Below, one piece after another: positions 15,392 to 23,435 of a stretch of 32,146 bases of DNA. The position numbers and the translations under genes are program-made. Numbering within the stretch: position 1 is the stretch's first letter; each line of letters opens with the position of its first letter. Below the pieces are notes generated by a model. That model saw only the letters and a list, made by a program, of their open reading frames with translations, ran no database searches and was not told the origin of the DNA. This DNA is from JBAXLO01 sp037134755 (GTDB lineage Bacteria; Bacteroidota; Bacteroidia; Bacteroidales; JACABE01), in NCBI GenBank assembly GCA_037134755.1, contig JBAXLO010000025.1, forward strand, positions 1 to 32,146, in the 5' to 3' direction.

Positions 15392-18300
15392 ATGGGAATA
15401 TATGATAAAGAACGAGCAAAGCTCGGACTAAATAACACAGTTTCCCCAACAAGCAAATATGATGCGGAGAGAAGATATATAGGACTAAACGGAGAAACCC
15501 CTTTGAATAAGGGAAATACCGTTGCAAACATTCCTATTGTTACCAAACCACCATCTAAAGAAAAGCCAGTAGTTAAGAAATCCTTGACACATTCAAGAAT
15601 GTTAGATGTAACTAATATTCCTAAAAGGACAGAGGACTTTGCAAAGACCAGAGCAGGAGCATTTACGCTAAACGCCGCAGATGCTCTTTTAATGGGCATA
15701 CCTTCTGCAATCGACAAAAAGACCAATACAACGCAAAACCTTGAAGCCTTCAAGTCGCACCCAATTGCAAGCGGAGCAGGACAAATCGCAGGTTCATTGC
15801 TTCCGTTCTCTATGGCATCAAAAGGCGTAGGACTTGCTATAAAAGGCTCTAAACTTGCACCAAGACTAACGCGTGATGCAATCGCAGGCGCAGGAGTTAT
15901 GGGTGTTCAAGGAGCTATTCAAGGCGAAGATGCAGGACAGATAGCCAAAGATGTCGCTATTGGTACTGTATTCGGAATTGGCGCAGACTTAGGTATGACC
16001 GCAGTTTTTAAAGCAGTTGGAAACATCGCAAAGAAATACAAGGTATCGCCACAAGTTATAAACGATGCCTTAAAGAGTGGCGACCCTAAAGTCAAAGCGG
16101 CAGTCGAGCAGGAAATGAAATCAGACTATTTCGTCAACCCACAAGGTCAGGCATCGCAAAACCTTGCAGACGTTAACAGACTTCAACTACCCGCGCCGAA
16201 GCAGACCGTATTCAAGGGCAAGCCAATGCCTAAAATCGCCCCTTTAAGACAAGATATTAAACCCGTTGATGCGATAGTGCCTAAAGAAACGCCAATACAA
16301 GAACCCATAGCCCCCGAACCCATACAGGCACCCAAGAACCCCCTAACCCCTTTCCCACGCCTAACCAAAAGCCAGTATGCTCCCGCAATCGGTCAGCGTG
16401 AGGCGCCGTTCACAATCTCAACCGCAGAAAAAGTTGATGTGAACAGCAACAAGTTGGGAGCATTGCCGTTAAAGGCAGACAAGCCGAAACCTGAAACGAT
16501 TACAGGTGTATTGCCTAAAGCTAATAAACCTGAAAACTTTGCGATGGGCGAAAAGGTCATAGGAATCGAGCGAGGAAATCAAGGCTCTATTGCTAAAGAC
16601 TTTGGCGATGGTTCGTATTTGGTTCATTTTTACAACAAGGAAACTGGCAAAGAAGCATTGATTAAAATGCAAAGAAGCGAGTTTGAACCTATACAAAAGA
16701 CCATAGACAAAGTAGTTGAAAAAAACCCAAGACCTCCGAAGTATAAAATTGACAAGCCTTTATATGTGAACCCAACCGAACCCAATAAATTAAAAAGTGC
16801 TTGGGATAAATTTTACACAAAGGGATTTGACAATCAAGCGGCGCTTGGCAGAGCAACAAAAGGTTTAGAAATGCCATCAGACAAAGACATTAAAACAATG
16901 GGGTCTAATGCAAGAAATGTTAAAGGCACAGTTGAATATGTTTTTCAGGATCACTTAGTTGATATGGAAGGTAAGAAACTGAATGATAATAGTTTAGAGA
17001 AGATATTAAACACTTCTAAACTAGAACAAGATGCCTATAACGATTACCTATTACATAAGCATAATATCCAAAGATTCCAAGAAAACAAGCCAATATTTTT
17101 AGGTGATGGAGTCAACCCAACTATAACCGATGAAGCATCAAAGAAAATCGTTGCCAATTACGAAAAAACTTATCCTGGATTTAAGGAAAAGAGCAATGAG
17201 ATAAATGACTTCAACGGAAAGATAATCGACGAATGGACTGTTAAGAGTGGACTGATTACTCAAGAGTTCGGAGATTTGCTAAAGAAGATGTACCCCAATT
17301 ACGTACCGACTTTAAGAGAAGGTTCTGTAGTAGGTGATAGATTCGCACCTAAAGGATTAAAGGCTAATTCTGGCATCAAGCAAGCCGTTGGCGGTAACAA
17401 GCCAATAATGGCAATCAATAAATCATATCCAATAATGGTTCAAAAGGTTATGAAAGCAGCAAGGCAAAATGAACTCTACAAATCTTTGCTTGAAACAGTT
17501 GAAAAATACCCCGAACAAATGTCAACTTGGGCAAAAGTAGTTGATGACAACGCAGGGAAAGTGGCTAACGCAGACTTAACTAAAACATCAACAGAAGCAT
17601 TGCAAAAAGATGGCATTGATGCAATCGACAATCTCTCAAACAAGATGCTTGAGATTGATGAAAGAAACGGTAAATATTTTGTGACTGCTATGAGAGAGGG
17701 AAAACCCATCAGAATGGAAGTGCACAAGGATTTATTCGATGCTTTCAAAACACTCAATAAAAGTGGTTCAGAGGGTACTTTAGATGATATGGCGGCAATG
17801 CTTAGATACGCCACAAACCCATTCAAAGCCCTAATAACAGGATATAACCCATTCTTCGCATTAAGAAACATATCAAGAGATTTACCAACTTCATATATTC
17901 AAGGAACAGAGAACAATCCTATAAAATGGTTCAAAAATCTTTTAGATGCTGGAAAGAGCATGGTCAAGAAAGATGAAGCATATAATGAGTTCATGGCACT
18001 TGGTGGGAAAAAGACTGGATTCTTTAACAATGAAAAAGGTTTAGTTCCTATCGGTAAAACCAAAAAGGTACTTCGCAAAATTGGAGAGGGTATTCAAGGC
18101 TTTAATGAGTTTACTGAAACACTCCCAAGATATGGAGAGTATTTAGGCACACTTAAAAGAGAAGGTACAAGTTATGCCGCCAAACAAAAAGCGATCTACA
18201 ATTCAGGCGAAGTCACAGTAAATTTTGGTAGAAGCGGAGATGTGACAAAAGCCATTGATTCAGCAGTTCCTTATTTGAACCCTGCAATGCAAGGTGTTGA

Positions 18301-19237
18301 TAAATCTATAAGGGCTTTACAGAAAGGCTCAACTTGGGCGAAGGGCGTAGGAGCAATCACGGTGCCGGCATCTATCTTATATGCTATCAATAATTCAACG
18401 CCAGAAGCCGCCAGGAACTATGAGCAATTAGATAATAGAACTAAAGACAATTACTATGTTATCCCAATCGGCGAAGGAAAATATATCAAAATTCCAAAGT
18501 CAAGGGAAAGCGGTGTTATCTTCGGCTCTTTATTTGAAAGGCTCACAAGGCTTGCGACAGGAAAGCAAGACTCATTTAAAGGTTACGGAAACACAGTTGC
18601 GACAAACTTCGCACCAAACAATCCTTTACAAAGCAATCTTTTTGCACCAGCAACATTAAACCTTGCAACCAACAAAGACTTTGCCAATCGGTCAATCGTT
18701 CCATTGAATATGACAAAAGATGGATTTGGAGATGCACGATCTAAATATCTTCAATACGATGAAACCACTTCGGAAATAGCTAAATGGTTCGGGGAAACCG
18801 CTTCCAAAGCTGGAATCAATAACGGAGAAGGATTCTCCCCTAAAGTGATTGACTATTTAATCAGTTCATATACAGGGATAATTGGAAGCGTTCTAACATC
18901 ATCAACAACTAAGGGTGGCAATGTCATTGAGAAAGTTCTGACAAAACCATTTACTGCTGACAATCTCTATAATAATAATATTCAAAATGACTTTTATGAC
19001 CGAATGAATCAGCTTAAAAAACTAAAGTCTGATAAAAACATTTTAGAGAAAATCCCAAGCAAAACTGTAACACTAGAAGAAAAGAAGTTATCAGTTTACA
19101 ACAAAGCAGCAGGGCAGATGTCAGCACTTCGCAAACAAGAAAAACTCTTAAATCAACAGCCTGATAGTCCAGGTAAAGATGTTAAATTAAGGGCATTGAG
19201 GCAAAAGATTCTCGATATTGCAAAAAATACTATATAG
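15392..19237 (+). CDS. Giant internal/ejection protein with LPD38-like segment
   Basis: 1281 residues, the longest gene. The N-terminus has two copies of a short motif (YDKERAKLGLN and YDAERRYIGLN). Residues about 125-210 are Gly/Ala-rich and amphipathic (ASGAGQIAGSLLPFSMASKG), suitable for membrane insertion. A Pro-rich linker covers about 265-370. Residues about 450-1000 resemble the large polyvalent protein-associated module, with TGYNPFFALRNISRDLPTSY near 817 and MQGVDKSIRALQKG near 970. No lysozyme or transglycosylase motif is evident. In short-tailed phages such proteins are ejected to form the DNA conduit. A terminator overlaps its stop. Confidence 0.7.
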   Translation: MGIYDKERAKLGLNNTVSPTSKYDAERRYIGLNGETPLNKGNTVANIPIVTKPPSKEKPVVKKSLTHSRMLDVTNIPKRTEDFAKTRAGAFTLNAADALLMGIPSAIDKKTNTTQNLEAFKSHPIASGAGQIAGSLLPFSMASKGVGLAIKGSKLAPRLTRDAIAGAGVMGVQGAIQGEDAGQIAKDVAIGTVFGIGADLGMTAVFKAVGNIAKKYKVSPQVINDALKSGDPKVKAAVEQEMKSDYFVNPQGQASQNLADVNRLQLPAPKQTVFKGKPMPKIAPLRQDIKPVDAIVPKETPIQEPIAPEPIQAPKNPLTPFPRLTKSQYAPAIGQREAPFTISTAEKVDVNSNKLGALPLKADKPKPETITGVLPKANKPENFAMGEKVIGIERGNQGSIAKDFGDGSYLVHFYNKETGKEALIKMQRSEFEPIQKTIDKVVEKNPRPPKYKIDKPLYVNPTEPNKLKSAWDKFYTKGFDNQAALGRATKGLEMPSDKDIKTMGSNARNVKGTVEYVFQDHLVDMEGKKLNDNSLEKILNTSKLEQDAYNDYLLHKHNIQRFQENKPIFLGDGVNPTITDEASKKIVANYEKTYPGFKEKSNEINDFNGKIIDEWTVKSGLITQEFGDLLKKMYPNYVPTLREGSVVGDRFAPKGLKANSGIKQAVGGNKPIMAINKSYPIMVQKVMKAARQNELYKSLLETVEKYPEQMSTWAKVVDDNAGKVANADLTKTSTEALQKDGIDAIDNLSNKMLEIDERNGKYFVTAMREGKPIRMEVHKDLFDAFKTLNKSGSEGTLDDMAAMLRYATNPFKALITGYNPFFALRNISRDLPTSYIQGTENNPIKWFKNLLDAGKSMVKKDEAYNEFMALGGKKTGFFNNEKGLVPIGKTKKVLRKIGEGIQGFNEFTETLPRYGEYLGTLKREGTSYAAKQKAIYNSGEVTVNFGRSGDVTKAIDSAVPYLNPAMQGVDKSIRALQKGSTWAKGVGAITVPASILYAINNSTPEAARNYEQLDNRTKDNYYVIPIGEGKYIKIPKSRESGVIFGSLFERLTRLATGKQDSFKGYGNTVATNFAPNNPLQSNLFAPATLNLATNKDFANRSIVPLNMTKDGFGDARSKYLQYDETTSEIAKWFGETASKAGINNGEGFSPKVIDYLISSYTGIIGSVLTSSTTKGGNVIEKVLTKPFTADNLYNNNIQNDFYDRMNQLKKLKSDKNILEKIPSKTVTLEEKKLSVYNKAAGQMSALRKQEKLLNQQPDSPGKDVKLRALRQKILDIAKNTI

Positions 19238-19256
19238 AGAGCTTCGGCTCTCTTTT
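19236..19256 (+). terminator. Hairpin with T4 tract before the lysis genes
   Basis: Perfect 7-bp stem AGAGAGC/GCTCTCT with TTCG loop and four Ts, overlapping the upstream stop codon and running directly into GGAGG of the amidase. It is a weak terminator or attenuator setting the lysis gene level. Confidence 0.65.
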
Positions 19257-19266
19257 GGAGGTACGA

Positions 19267-19923
19267 ATGATAACCCAATTAATCCCGAAAGGGTGCAATA
19301 GACGGCCAGGTATTCCAATGATACCTAAATATCTAACAATTCACTCCACAGGAAACCCACTATCAACCGCAAAGAACGAAGCCGACAATGTAACTAAAAA
19401 CAACCTTGATAAGAAGGTTTCATTTCACTTTGTAGTTGATGCTATTTCGATTTATCAGACTTTACCCACAAATGAAATGGGTTGGCACGCTGGCGACGGA
19501 ATGGGAAACGGTAATCGAGAATCAATCGGCATTGAGATATGTGAAAGCGGAGATAGGCTTAATGCCTTAAAGAACGCCATCATACTTGTTCAAAATCTCC
19601 TAAAGGAATTCGGCGACCTCGAGATAGTTCAACATAACTATTGGAGTGGGAAAAACTGTCCGAGAATTTTAAGAGATCCCGCATTTGTGAAAAATGGATT
19701 GAATTGGGATTGGTTCCTCGCACAAGTTCACGATAAAAAAGAGAAGGAAGTGGAAGAAGTGATATACAAAACATTTAGAGATATTCCTGTTTATGCAGCA
19801 CCTACGATCAAAAAGTTAATGGATAAGAAAGTTATAGTTGGCGACGCACAAGGCTTGATTAACCTATCAGATGATATGGTTAGGATATTCGTTGTACACG
19901 ATAGGCTTGGCATTTACAAATAG
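19267..19923 (+). CDS. Endolysin: N-acetylmuramoyl-L-alanine amidase
   Basis: 218 residues. Residues about 15-145 form an Amidase_2 (PGRP-like) domain that cuts the bond between MurNAc and L-alanine. The likely zinc ligands are His26 in TIHSTG, His123 in VQHNYW and Cys131 in GKNCPR. His54 (SFHFVV) and His74 (GWHAGDG) are conserved neighbours. After a charged linker rich in Lys and Glu, residues about 160-218 form a small module (YKTFRDIPVYAAPTIKKLMD) that may bind cell wall. ATG 19267 has GGAGG upstream; the in-frame TTG at 19255 was rejected. No signal peptide, so export needs the holin. Confidence 0.92.
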   Translation: MITQLIPKGCNRRPGIPMIPKYLTIHSTGNPLSTAKNEADNVTKNNLDKKVSFHFVVDAISIYQTLPTNEMGWHAGDGMGNGNRESIGIEICESGDRLNALKNAIILVQNLLKEFGDLEIVQHNYWSGKNCPRILRDPAFVKNGLNWDWFLAQVHDKKEKEVEEVIYKTFRDIPVYAAPTIKKLMDKKVIVGDAQGLINLSDDMVRIFVVHDRLGIYK

Positions 19924-19932
19924 GAGGCACTA

Positions 19933-20172
19933 ATGGAACGATGCGAACGTCACGAGGAATTTGTTGATTGTTTAGATGACCACGAAGATAGAATTAAATA
20001 TTTGGAGTTAGCCGACACCGAAACAAAAGTCGAATTGCGAACATTAATCAAGAACGTTGAAAAGCTAATCGAAACAATCGAAAAGTTTTCGTCTAACGCT
20101 TGGAAGTTAATGACCGCAGTTGCAACAGGTGGGGTTGGATTCATTGTTTGGTATATTCAATACGGAAATTAA
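19933..20172 (+). CDS. XhlA-like membrane-associated lysis protein
   Basis: 79 residues. The first 55 residues are a charged helix with heptad-like pattern (DHEDRIKYLELADTETKVEL). A single C-terminal hydrophobic segment follows (AVATGGVGFIVWYIQYG). This is the layout of XhlA/haemolysin-type proteins which help holins in Firmicutes phages. It sits between amidase and holin with TAGGAGG before the ATG. Confidence 0.7.
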   Translation: MERCERHEEFVDCLDDHEDRIKYLELADTETKVELRTLIKNVEKLIETIEKFSSNAWKLMTAVATGGVGFIVWYIQYGN

Positions 20173-20182
20173 AGGAGATAAT

Positions 20183-20386
20183 ATGAATAAAGAAATGTGG
20201 CTTAAAAGAATTCGTAACCCTTTGTTTTGGAGTGCTTTGGTTGGGTTTATGTGCCAATTTTTACAAGTATGGCAAATCGTACCTGTTCCAGATGGTTGGC
20301 AAGACACTTTCAATAGCCTGTCACAATTACTAATAATTTTGGGAATTTGGGTTGACCCCAGTTCGCCAGGCATAACAGATAAATAA
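20183..20386 (+). CDS. Holin, phi-LC3 family
   Basis: 67 residues with the pattern of the phi-LC3 holin family: a short basic N-terminus (NKEMWLKRIRNP), a first membrane segment (LFWSALVGFMCQFLQVWQIV), a polar turn (PVPDGWQDTFN), a second hydrophobic segment (LSQLLIILGIWVD), and the family ending PSSPGITDK. It makes the membrane hole that releases the amidase. ATG 20183 has AAAGGAG upstream; an in-frame start at 20120 overlaps the previous gene and has no ribosome site. A strong terminator follows. Confidence 0.9.
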   Translation: MNKEMWLKRIRNPLFWSALVGFMCQFLQVWQIVPVPDGWQDTFNSLSQLLIILGIWVDPSSPGITDK

Positions 20387-20393
20387 CAATTAA

Positions 20394-20422
20394 AGGCTAT
20401 CTTCGGATAGCCTCTTTTTTTT
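20394..20422 (+). terminator. Terminator at end of the late operon
   Basis: Perfect 8-bp stem AGGCTATC/GATAGCCT with a TTCG loop, followed by CTTTTTTTT. It ends the structural-lysis operon. Confidence 0.93.
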
Positions 20423-20640
20423 ATTGCACCGTGCAAATTTAACACACTCCAAATCACGGAACGAAACCCGTCCAAATCAGGGAATTTGTCAAGTAAGAAT
20501 GAAATAAACTTGACACCGAGTGAATGTTATTTCAATATATCCGTCAGTTAAAGCACTTAGATGAATATAAGCGGTGAAAATATGATATTGCCGAGATTGG
20601 CAAAATCGTGTCCCGAACATTGCATACTATTAGTGACATT

Positions 20641-20682
20641 TTAGGCAGTTAATGTGCAAAGTTAGGCAGATATATGCAAAGG
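20641..20682. repeat. Two tandem imperfect 21-bp repeats
   Basis: TTAGGCAGTTAATGTGCAAAG is followed directly by TTAGGCAGATATATGCAAAGG. The first eight bases are identical and both units end in a TGCAAAG block. They could bind a protein such as an excisionase or the repressor, since TGCAA is also in the operators near 22890-22990. This is inference. Confidence 0.5.
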
Positions 20683-20844
20683 CACTAAATCGCCCCACAG
20701 AGAATAATTTAATCGCTTTGGTATGTTTGCCTAATAAAGTTGTTTTCATTCGTTGTGGGGGAGGTTAAGGGGATAAGAACAGATGTTCGATTGGGTATCA
20801 ATATGCACTTGCAGAGATGCTATATTTATATGGTAAAATATGTT

Positions 20845-20886
20845 TTATCACAAATTTAAAAATGTTTATCACAAATTTATCACAAA
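20845..20886. repeat. Arm-type direct repeats, left cluster
   Basis: The decamer TTATCACAAA occurs at 20845-20854, 20866-20875 and 20877-20886. A 25-base stretch at 20860-20884 is repeated exactly at 21070-21094. Paired short repeats on both sides of a core are the usual layout of tyrosine-integrase arm sites. Confidence 0.6.
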
Positions 20887-21032
20887 ATCAATAATAACCC
20901 TTGATTTATAGATGTATAAAATATTATACACAAAGCATTGATATATAGCCATTAATGTATATTTTATTATACATATTAAAAGCACCAATATGCACACTAC
21001 TGTAATGGTTCAAGTAGCTATAAATAGAGAAA

Positions 21033-21063
21033 AATCCTTGTAAACGCAATACTTACAAGGATT
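21033..21063. other. Perfect 11-bp inverted repeat: candidate attP core or int terminator
   Basis: AATCCTTGTAA at 21033-21043 and TTACAAGGATT at 21053-21063 are perfect inverted repeats around a 9-base spacer (ACGCAATAC). Two core-type integrase sites flanking a short overlap region would look like this, and it lies between the two clusters of arm-type repeats. On the minus strand it also reads as a stem followed by TTTTTC, so it may double as the integrase terminator. Confidence 0.55.
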
Positions 21064-21069
21064 CAACCG

Positions 21070-21096
21070 AAATGTTTATCACAAATTTATCACACT
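21070..21096. repeat. Arm-type direct repeats, right cluster
   Basis: TTATCACAAA at 21076-21085 and TTATCACACT at 21087-21096, within the second copy of the 25-base repeat of 20860-20884. The cluster touches the integrase stop codon (minus-strand TAG at 21095-21097). Confidence 0.6.
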
Positions 21097-22222
21097 ATTT
21101 TATCATGTTTTCGATAATTGGAATCGTTAGTTCTTTAAAGCCTTTTTCTATATGAGTATATCTCAAGGTTGTTGACATCTTTGAATGACCAGCAAGTTGC
21201 ATAACCGTAACAATGTTTATATTGGATTGAACGAGTTTTGTAATATAGGTATGCCTTAAAGAGTGAAACGATTTATAATCAACTTCGGCTTTCTTTAAAA
21301 CTAATTCCCATTTGCTTTGAATGTTTCCTGTCTGGCATCTTAAACCCATTGGAGATAGGAACAAATAATCATCATCGGTCAATTTCCCTCTGCCCCATTT
21401 AAGTTTTTCTAATTGGCAAAGTCTTTTATGATCTAGATATTCTTTTCTTATTGATGGTGGCAAGGGTATTTCTCGATAACTTGCATCAGTTTTTAATGGT
21501 TCGTCTGAAATCTCATATAAAGTCTTTTCACCTTGTTCAATATGTCTGATTGTGCATTGCTGCCTACTGACATAAACGGAGTCTTTCTTCATATCTTTAT
21601 GCTTGAATCCCAGAGCTTCACCCTGTCTTAATCCTGTCGCCAAGTCAAACAAGAATAGGAATCTATATCTATCACCAATAAGGGCAATTTTTATTCGTTC
21701 GATTTCATCATCGGCGAATACTTTGATTTCCTCGTTGACTTCCGTTTTGGGCGCATAAGCATTAGCGCAAGGATTCTTTAAAATATATCCTTCTGTTACG
21801 GCATACTTGAAAAACATATTCAATACTTTTCTAGAGCATTGAATTGCATTAGCTGAAAGACCGTCTTTTATTTGTTTATTGATTAAGTTTTGGATATGAA
21901 CGGATTTACAATCAATAAGATTGACGGAGGATAGGGAAGAACTTAAAATTCTATTTCTATAAGTTCCTTCGTGGATTGAAAAAGTGGATAGTCTGATAGA
22001 TGGCTTATGAGCAAGGGCATTATAAATCCAAATACCCATAGCCTTATCAACACTCATGTTTGTATCAATCAAGCCTAAAGATTCTTTTCTTTTAGCCTCA
22101 TCAACCTTTTTGTTCCAATCCCTTTCCGACTCACCATAAAACATTTTGCGTTTGCCATCAATTATTGCGTACTTTCTGAAATATTTTTTCCCATTTATAA
22201 TACAGTTTGTGTTTTTTGCCAT
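21095..22222 (-). CDS. int: Tyrosine-type site-specific integrase
   Basis: 375 residues. The N-terminal 55 residues are a small arm-binding domain (NGKKYFRKYAIIDGKRKMFY). Residues about 56-145 are the core-binding SAM-like domain. The catalytic domain has Arg199 in ATGLRQGEAL, the HSLRH box with His320 and Arg323, His346 in LAGHSKM, and the nucleophile Tyr355 in TLRYTH. All expected active-site residues are present. It is read leftward from ATG at 22222 with AAGGAG upstream and ends inside the arm-type repeats. It would integrate the phage at a host attB, which the window does not reveal. Confidence 0.97.
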   Translation of the reverse strand: MAKNTNCIINGKKYFRKYAIIDGKRKMFYGESERDWNKKVDEAKRKESLGLIDTNMSVDKAMGIWIYNALAHKPSIRLSTFSIHEGTYRNRILSSSLSSVNLIDCKSVHIQNLINKQIKDGLSANAIQCSRKVLNMFFKYAVTEGYILKNPCANAYAPKTEVNEEIKVFADDEIERIKIALIGDRYRFLFLFDLATGLRQGEALGFKHKDMKKDSVYVSRQQCTIRHIEQGEKTLYEISDEPLKTDASYREIPLPPSIRKEYLDHKRLCQLEKLKWGRGKLTDDDYLFLSPMGLRCQTGNIQSKWELVLKKAEVDYKSFHSLRHTYITKLVQSNINIVTVMQLAGHSKMSTTLRYTHIEKGFKELTIPIIENMIK

Positions 22223-22235
22223 GTTGAATCACTCC

Positions 22236-22451
<216 letters not shown>

Positions 22452-22460
22452 AGTATCTCC

Positions 22461-22832
22461 TTATTTTTTCAATGCCTTGATTATCTTAAAAGCATCTGCC
22501 ACGTTCTTATCCGATATTTCCCCAGAAGATAAGACAAGAGTATGAAGTCCTGGTCTTTCTTTCATAATTTTAATTTCCTTTTCAAAAGTTGAATTGTTGG
22601 CGAGTACATCTTCGATGCTTTCGTCTGCGGATCTGCTTCTTTCGGTAAAGTAGTCTACTTTTACGCCAAGCTCATCTGCTAGTTTAAATACCAACTCGAT
22701 GTCTACATGGTTGCTATCTCTTTTTATAATGCTATATAACGTTGGTGGTTTAACATTTATAGCCAAAGCCACGTCATTAACATTTCTTCCTCTTAATTCC
22801 AAGAGGTTTTCAAGCTTCGACCCAATTCCCAT
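22461..22832 (-). CDS. CI-like repressor (XRE-type HTH)
   Basis: 123 residues. The N-terminal 60 residues are an XRE HTH domain (LENLLELRGRNVNDVALAIN, with recognition helix around KPPTLYSIIKRDSN, then LADELGVKVDYFTE). The C-terminal half has no S24/LexA peptidase motif, so it is a short repressor that is not self-cleaving in the LexA manner. I chose ATG 22832, with AAGGAG nine bases upstream, rather than the TTG at 22841 that touches the ribosome site. It is divergent from the Cro-like gene and probably first gene of the repressor-ORF-integrase operon. It likely binds the CAAGTGCA sites. Confidence 0.85.
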   Translation of the reverse strand: MGIGSKLENLLELRGRNVNDVALAINVKPPTLYSIIKRDSNHVDIELVFKLADELGVKVDYFTERSRSADESIEDVLANNSTFEKEIKIMKERPGLHTLVLSSGEISDKNVADAFKIIKALKK

Positions 22833-22873
22833 TTGTATCAACTCCTTCTTACATTAACTATATGTCTAATTTA

Positions 22874-22902
22874 TTTATATACCCAAGTGCATATAAATGC
22901 AA
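22874..22902 (-). promoter_or_regulatory. Promoter of the lysogeny operon (PRM-like)
   Basis: On the minus strand, TTGCAT (22902-22897) and TATAAA (22879-22874) are separated by 17 bases. An operator-like CAAGTGCA at 22884-22891 lies in the spacer, which suggests autoregulation of the repressor. Confidence 0.65.
22884..22900. promoter_or_regulatory. Operator-like site O3
   Basis: CAAGTGCA followed by an inverted TGCAT-ATAA-ATGCA arrangement. It lies inside the leftward promoter. Confidence 0.55.
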
Positions 22903-22915
22903 GTTTTATTTTATA

Positions 22916-22923
22916 CAAGTGCA
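22916..22923. promoter_or_regulatory. Operator-like site O2
   Basis: A second copy of CAAGTGCA, followed by AATATT, between the two divergent promoters. Confidence 0.5.
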
Positions 22924-22969
22924 AATATTAACCTTTAAAAAATAAATATGCAAAAGAATAAATATAGTG

Positions 22970-22998
22970 TTGACAATCTATGCAAGTGCATATAATAT
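22970..22998 (+). promoter_or_regulatory. Early rightward promoter (PR-like)
   Basis: TTGACA at 22970-22975 with TATAAT at 22991-22996 (15-base spacer) or TAATAT at 22993-22998 (17-base spacer). The next gene starts about 40 bases downstream with GGAGG. Operator O1 fills the spacer. Confidence 0.85.
22979..22992. promoter_or_regulatory. Operator-like site O1 (perfect palindrome)
   Basis: TATGCA-AG-TGCATA, a perfect 6+6 inverted repeat in the spacer of the early promoter. Binding there would block RNA polymerase. It shares CAAGTGCA with sites O2 and O3. Confidence 0.65.
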
Positions 22999-23036
22999 GT
23001 ATTCAATAGGTTAATTCAGAAACACGGAGGTAAAAA

Positions 23037-23234
23037 ATGTACGCCAATTTAAAACTTGAAATGTTTAAACAGGGAATACCGCAGCAAGCATTAGCAAAAC
23101 TTTTAGAAAAGGACAGACAGACAGTAAACAACAAAATCAACGGGCATTGCAAATGGTACTTGGACGAAGCGGAGATAATAAGAAAAACCTTCTTCCCGAA
23201 ATTAGATCTAGGTTATTTATTTAAAAAAGAATAA
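23037..23234 (+). CDS. Cro-like HTH regulator
   Basis: 65 residues, first gene of the rightward operon, with CGGAGG upstream. It is an XRE-type HTH: LKLEMFKQGIPQQALAKLLE then KDRQTVNNKINGHCKW, followed by a short C-terminal helix (EAEIIRKTFFPKLDLGYLFK). This small form is common in Firmicutes phages next to the repressor. It likely competes for the same operators and supports the lytic switch, though it may have another regulatory task. Confidence 0.8.
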   Translation: MYANLKLEMFKQGIPQQALAKLLEKDRQTVNNKINGHCKWYLDEAEIIRKTFFPKLDLGYLFKKE

Positions 23235-23247
23235 GGATTACGAACTT

Positions 23248-23349
23248 ATGTTAACGGAAGTTATTTCGAGGGGATATGGAGGATTTTTAAATTGCGGAAT
23301 AGAGAAAAGCAAAAGGAAGCCAAGCAAGAAAGACAGAAGGAAGAATTGA
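23248..23349 (+). CDS. Possible 33-residue ORF
   Basis: ATG 23248 with AAGGA eleven bases upstream, ending at TGA 23347-23349. The product is basic and Lys/Arg-rich toward the end. It overlaps the better supported TTG-started frame at 23292, and only one of the two is likely real. Low confidence. Confidence 0.2.
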   Translation: MLTEVISRGYGGFLNCGIEKSKRKPSKKDRRKN

Positions 23350-23435
23350 TAGAAAGCAAGAACGCTTGGAACTGCACAGACAAAACACCAATGAATATGA
23401 CGAGAGTAAGAAATGGACTAGAAATTATTTACTAA
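23292..23435 (+). CDS. Possible 47-residue protein with TTG start
   Basis: TTG 23292 has GGAGG nine bases upstream. The product begins with a charged Lys/Glu/Gln helix (RNREKQKEAKQERQKEELIE) and ends with a globular-looking segment (AWNCTDKTPMNMTRVRNGL). Its stop is immediately before a terminator hairpin. This would fill the 240-base gap after the Cro-like gene. No family recognised. Confidence 0.4.
   Translation: MRNREKQKEAKQERQKEELIESKNAWNCTDKTPMNMTRVRNGLEIIY

Larger units (their letters stand above)
20423..21094. other. Non-coding region carrying attP-like elements
   Basis: About 670 bases between the late terminator and the integrase stop, with no ORF over 30 codons that has a ribosome site. 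It holds: an 8-bp inverted repeat TGTCAAGT/ACTTGACA at 20487-20494 and 20508-20515; near-repeats of TCCAAATCA(C/G)GGAA around 20449 and 20470; two tandem 21-bp units at 20641-20682; a distant CCCCACA/TGTGGGG pair near 20693 and 20754; the direct repeats and the inverted core described separately. The right part (20820-21000) is very AT-rich. It is most likely the attachment region. Confidence 0.6.

Noticed and set aside
15352..15753. 133-codon minus-strand ORF
   Set aside because: It opposes the giant ejection gene in the same bases and has no supporting context.
17476..17871. 131-codon minus-strand ORF
   Set aside because: A shadow of the ejection protein frame with no ribosome site or recognisable domain.
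18456..18659. 67-codon plus-strand ORF in the ejection gene
   Set aside because: Nested out-of-frame ORF of low complexity without ribosome site.
15392..19237. Tape-measure protein
   Set aside because: Although it is the longest gene, it follows neck and fibre genes, has no tail-assembly partners and carries the polyvalent/ejection-type segment instead.
20107..20475. 122-codon minus-strand ORF over holin and terminator
   Set aside because: It runs across a strong terminator and the holin gene and has no family resemblance.
20510..20540. Promoter from TTGACA at 20510
   Set aside because: At 17 bases the -10 candidate is CAATAT, which matches only half of the consensus; the TTGACA is more easily explained as part of the inverted repeat.
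20845..20886. DnaA boxes / replication origin
   Set aside because: TTATCACAA lacks one base of the DnaA box TTATCCACA, and the repeats adjoin the integrase rather than replication genes.
20845..21094. CRISPR-like repeats
   Set aside because: There are only two copies of the 25-base repeat, far apart and AT-rich, with no regular spacers; integrase arm sites explain them better.
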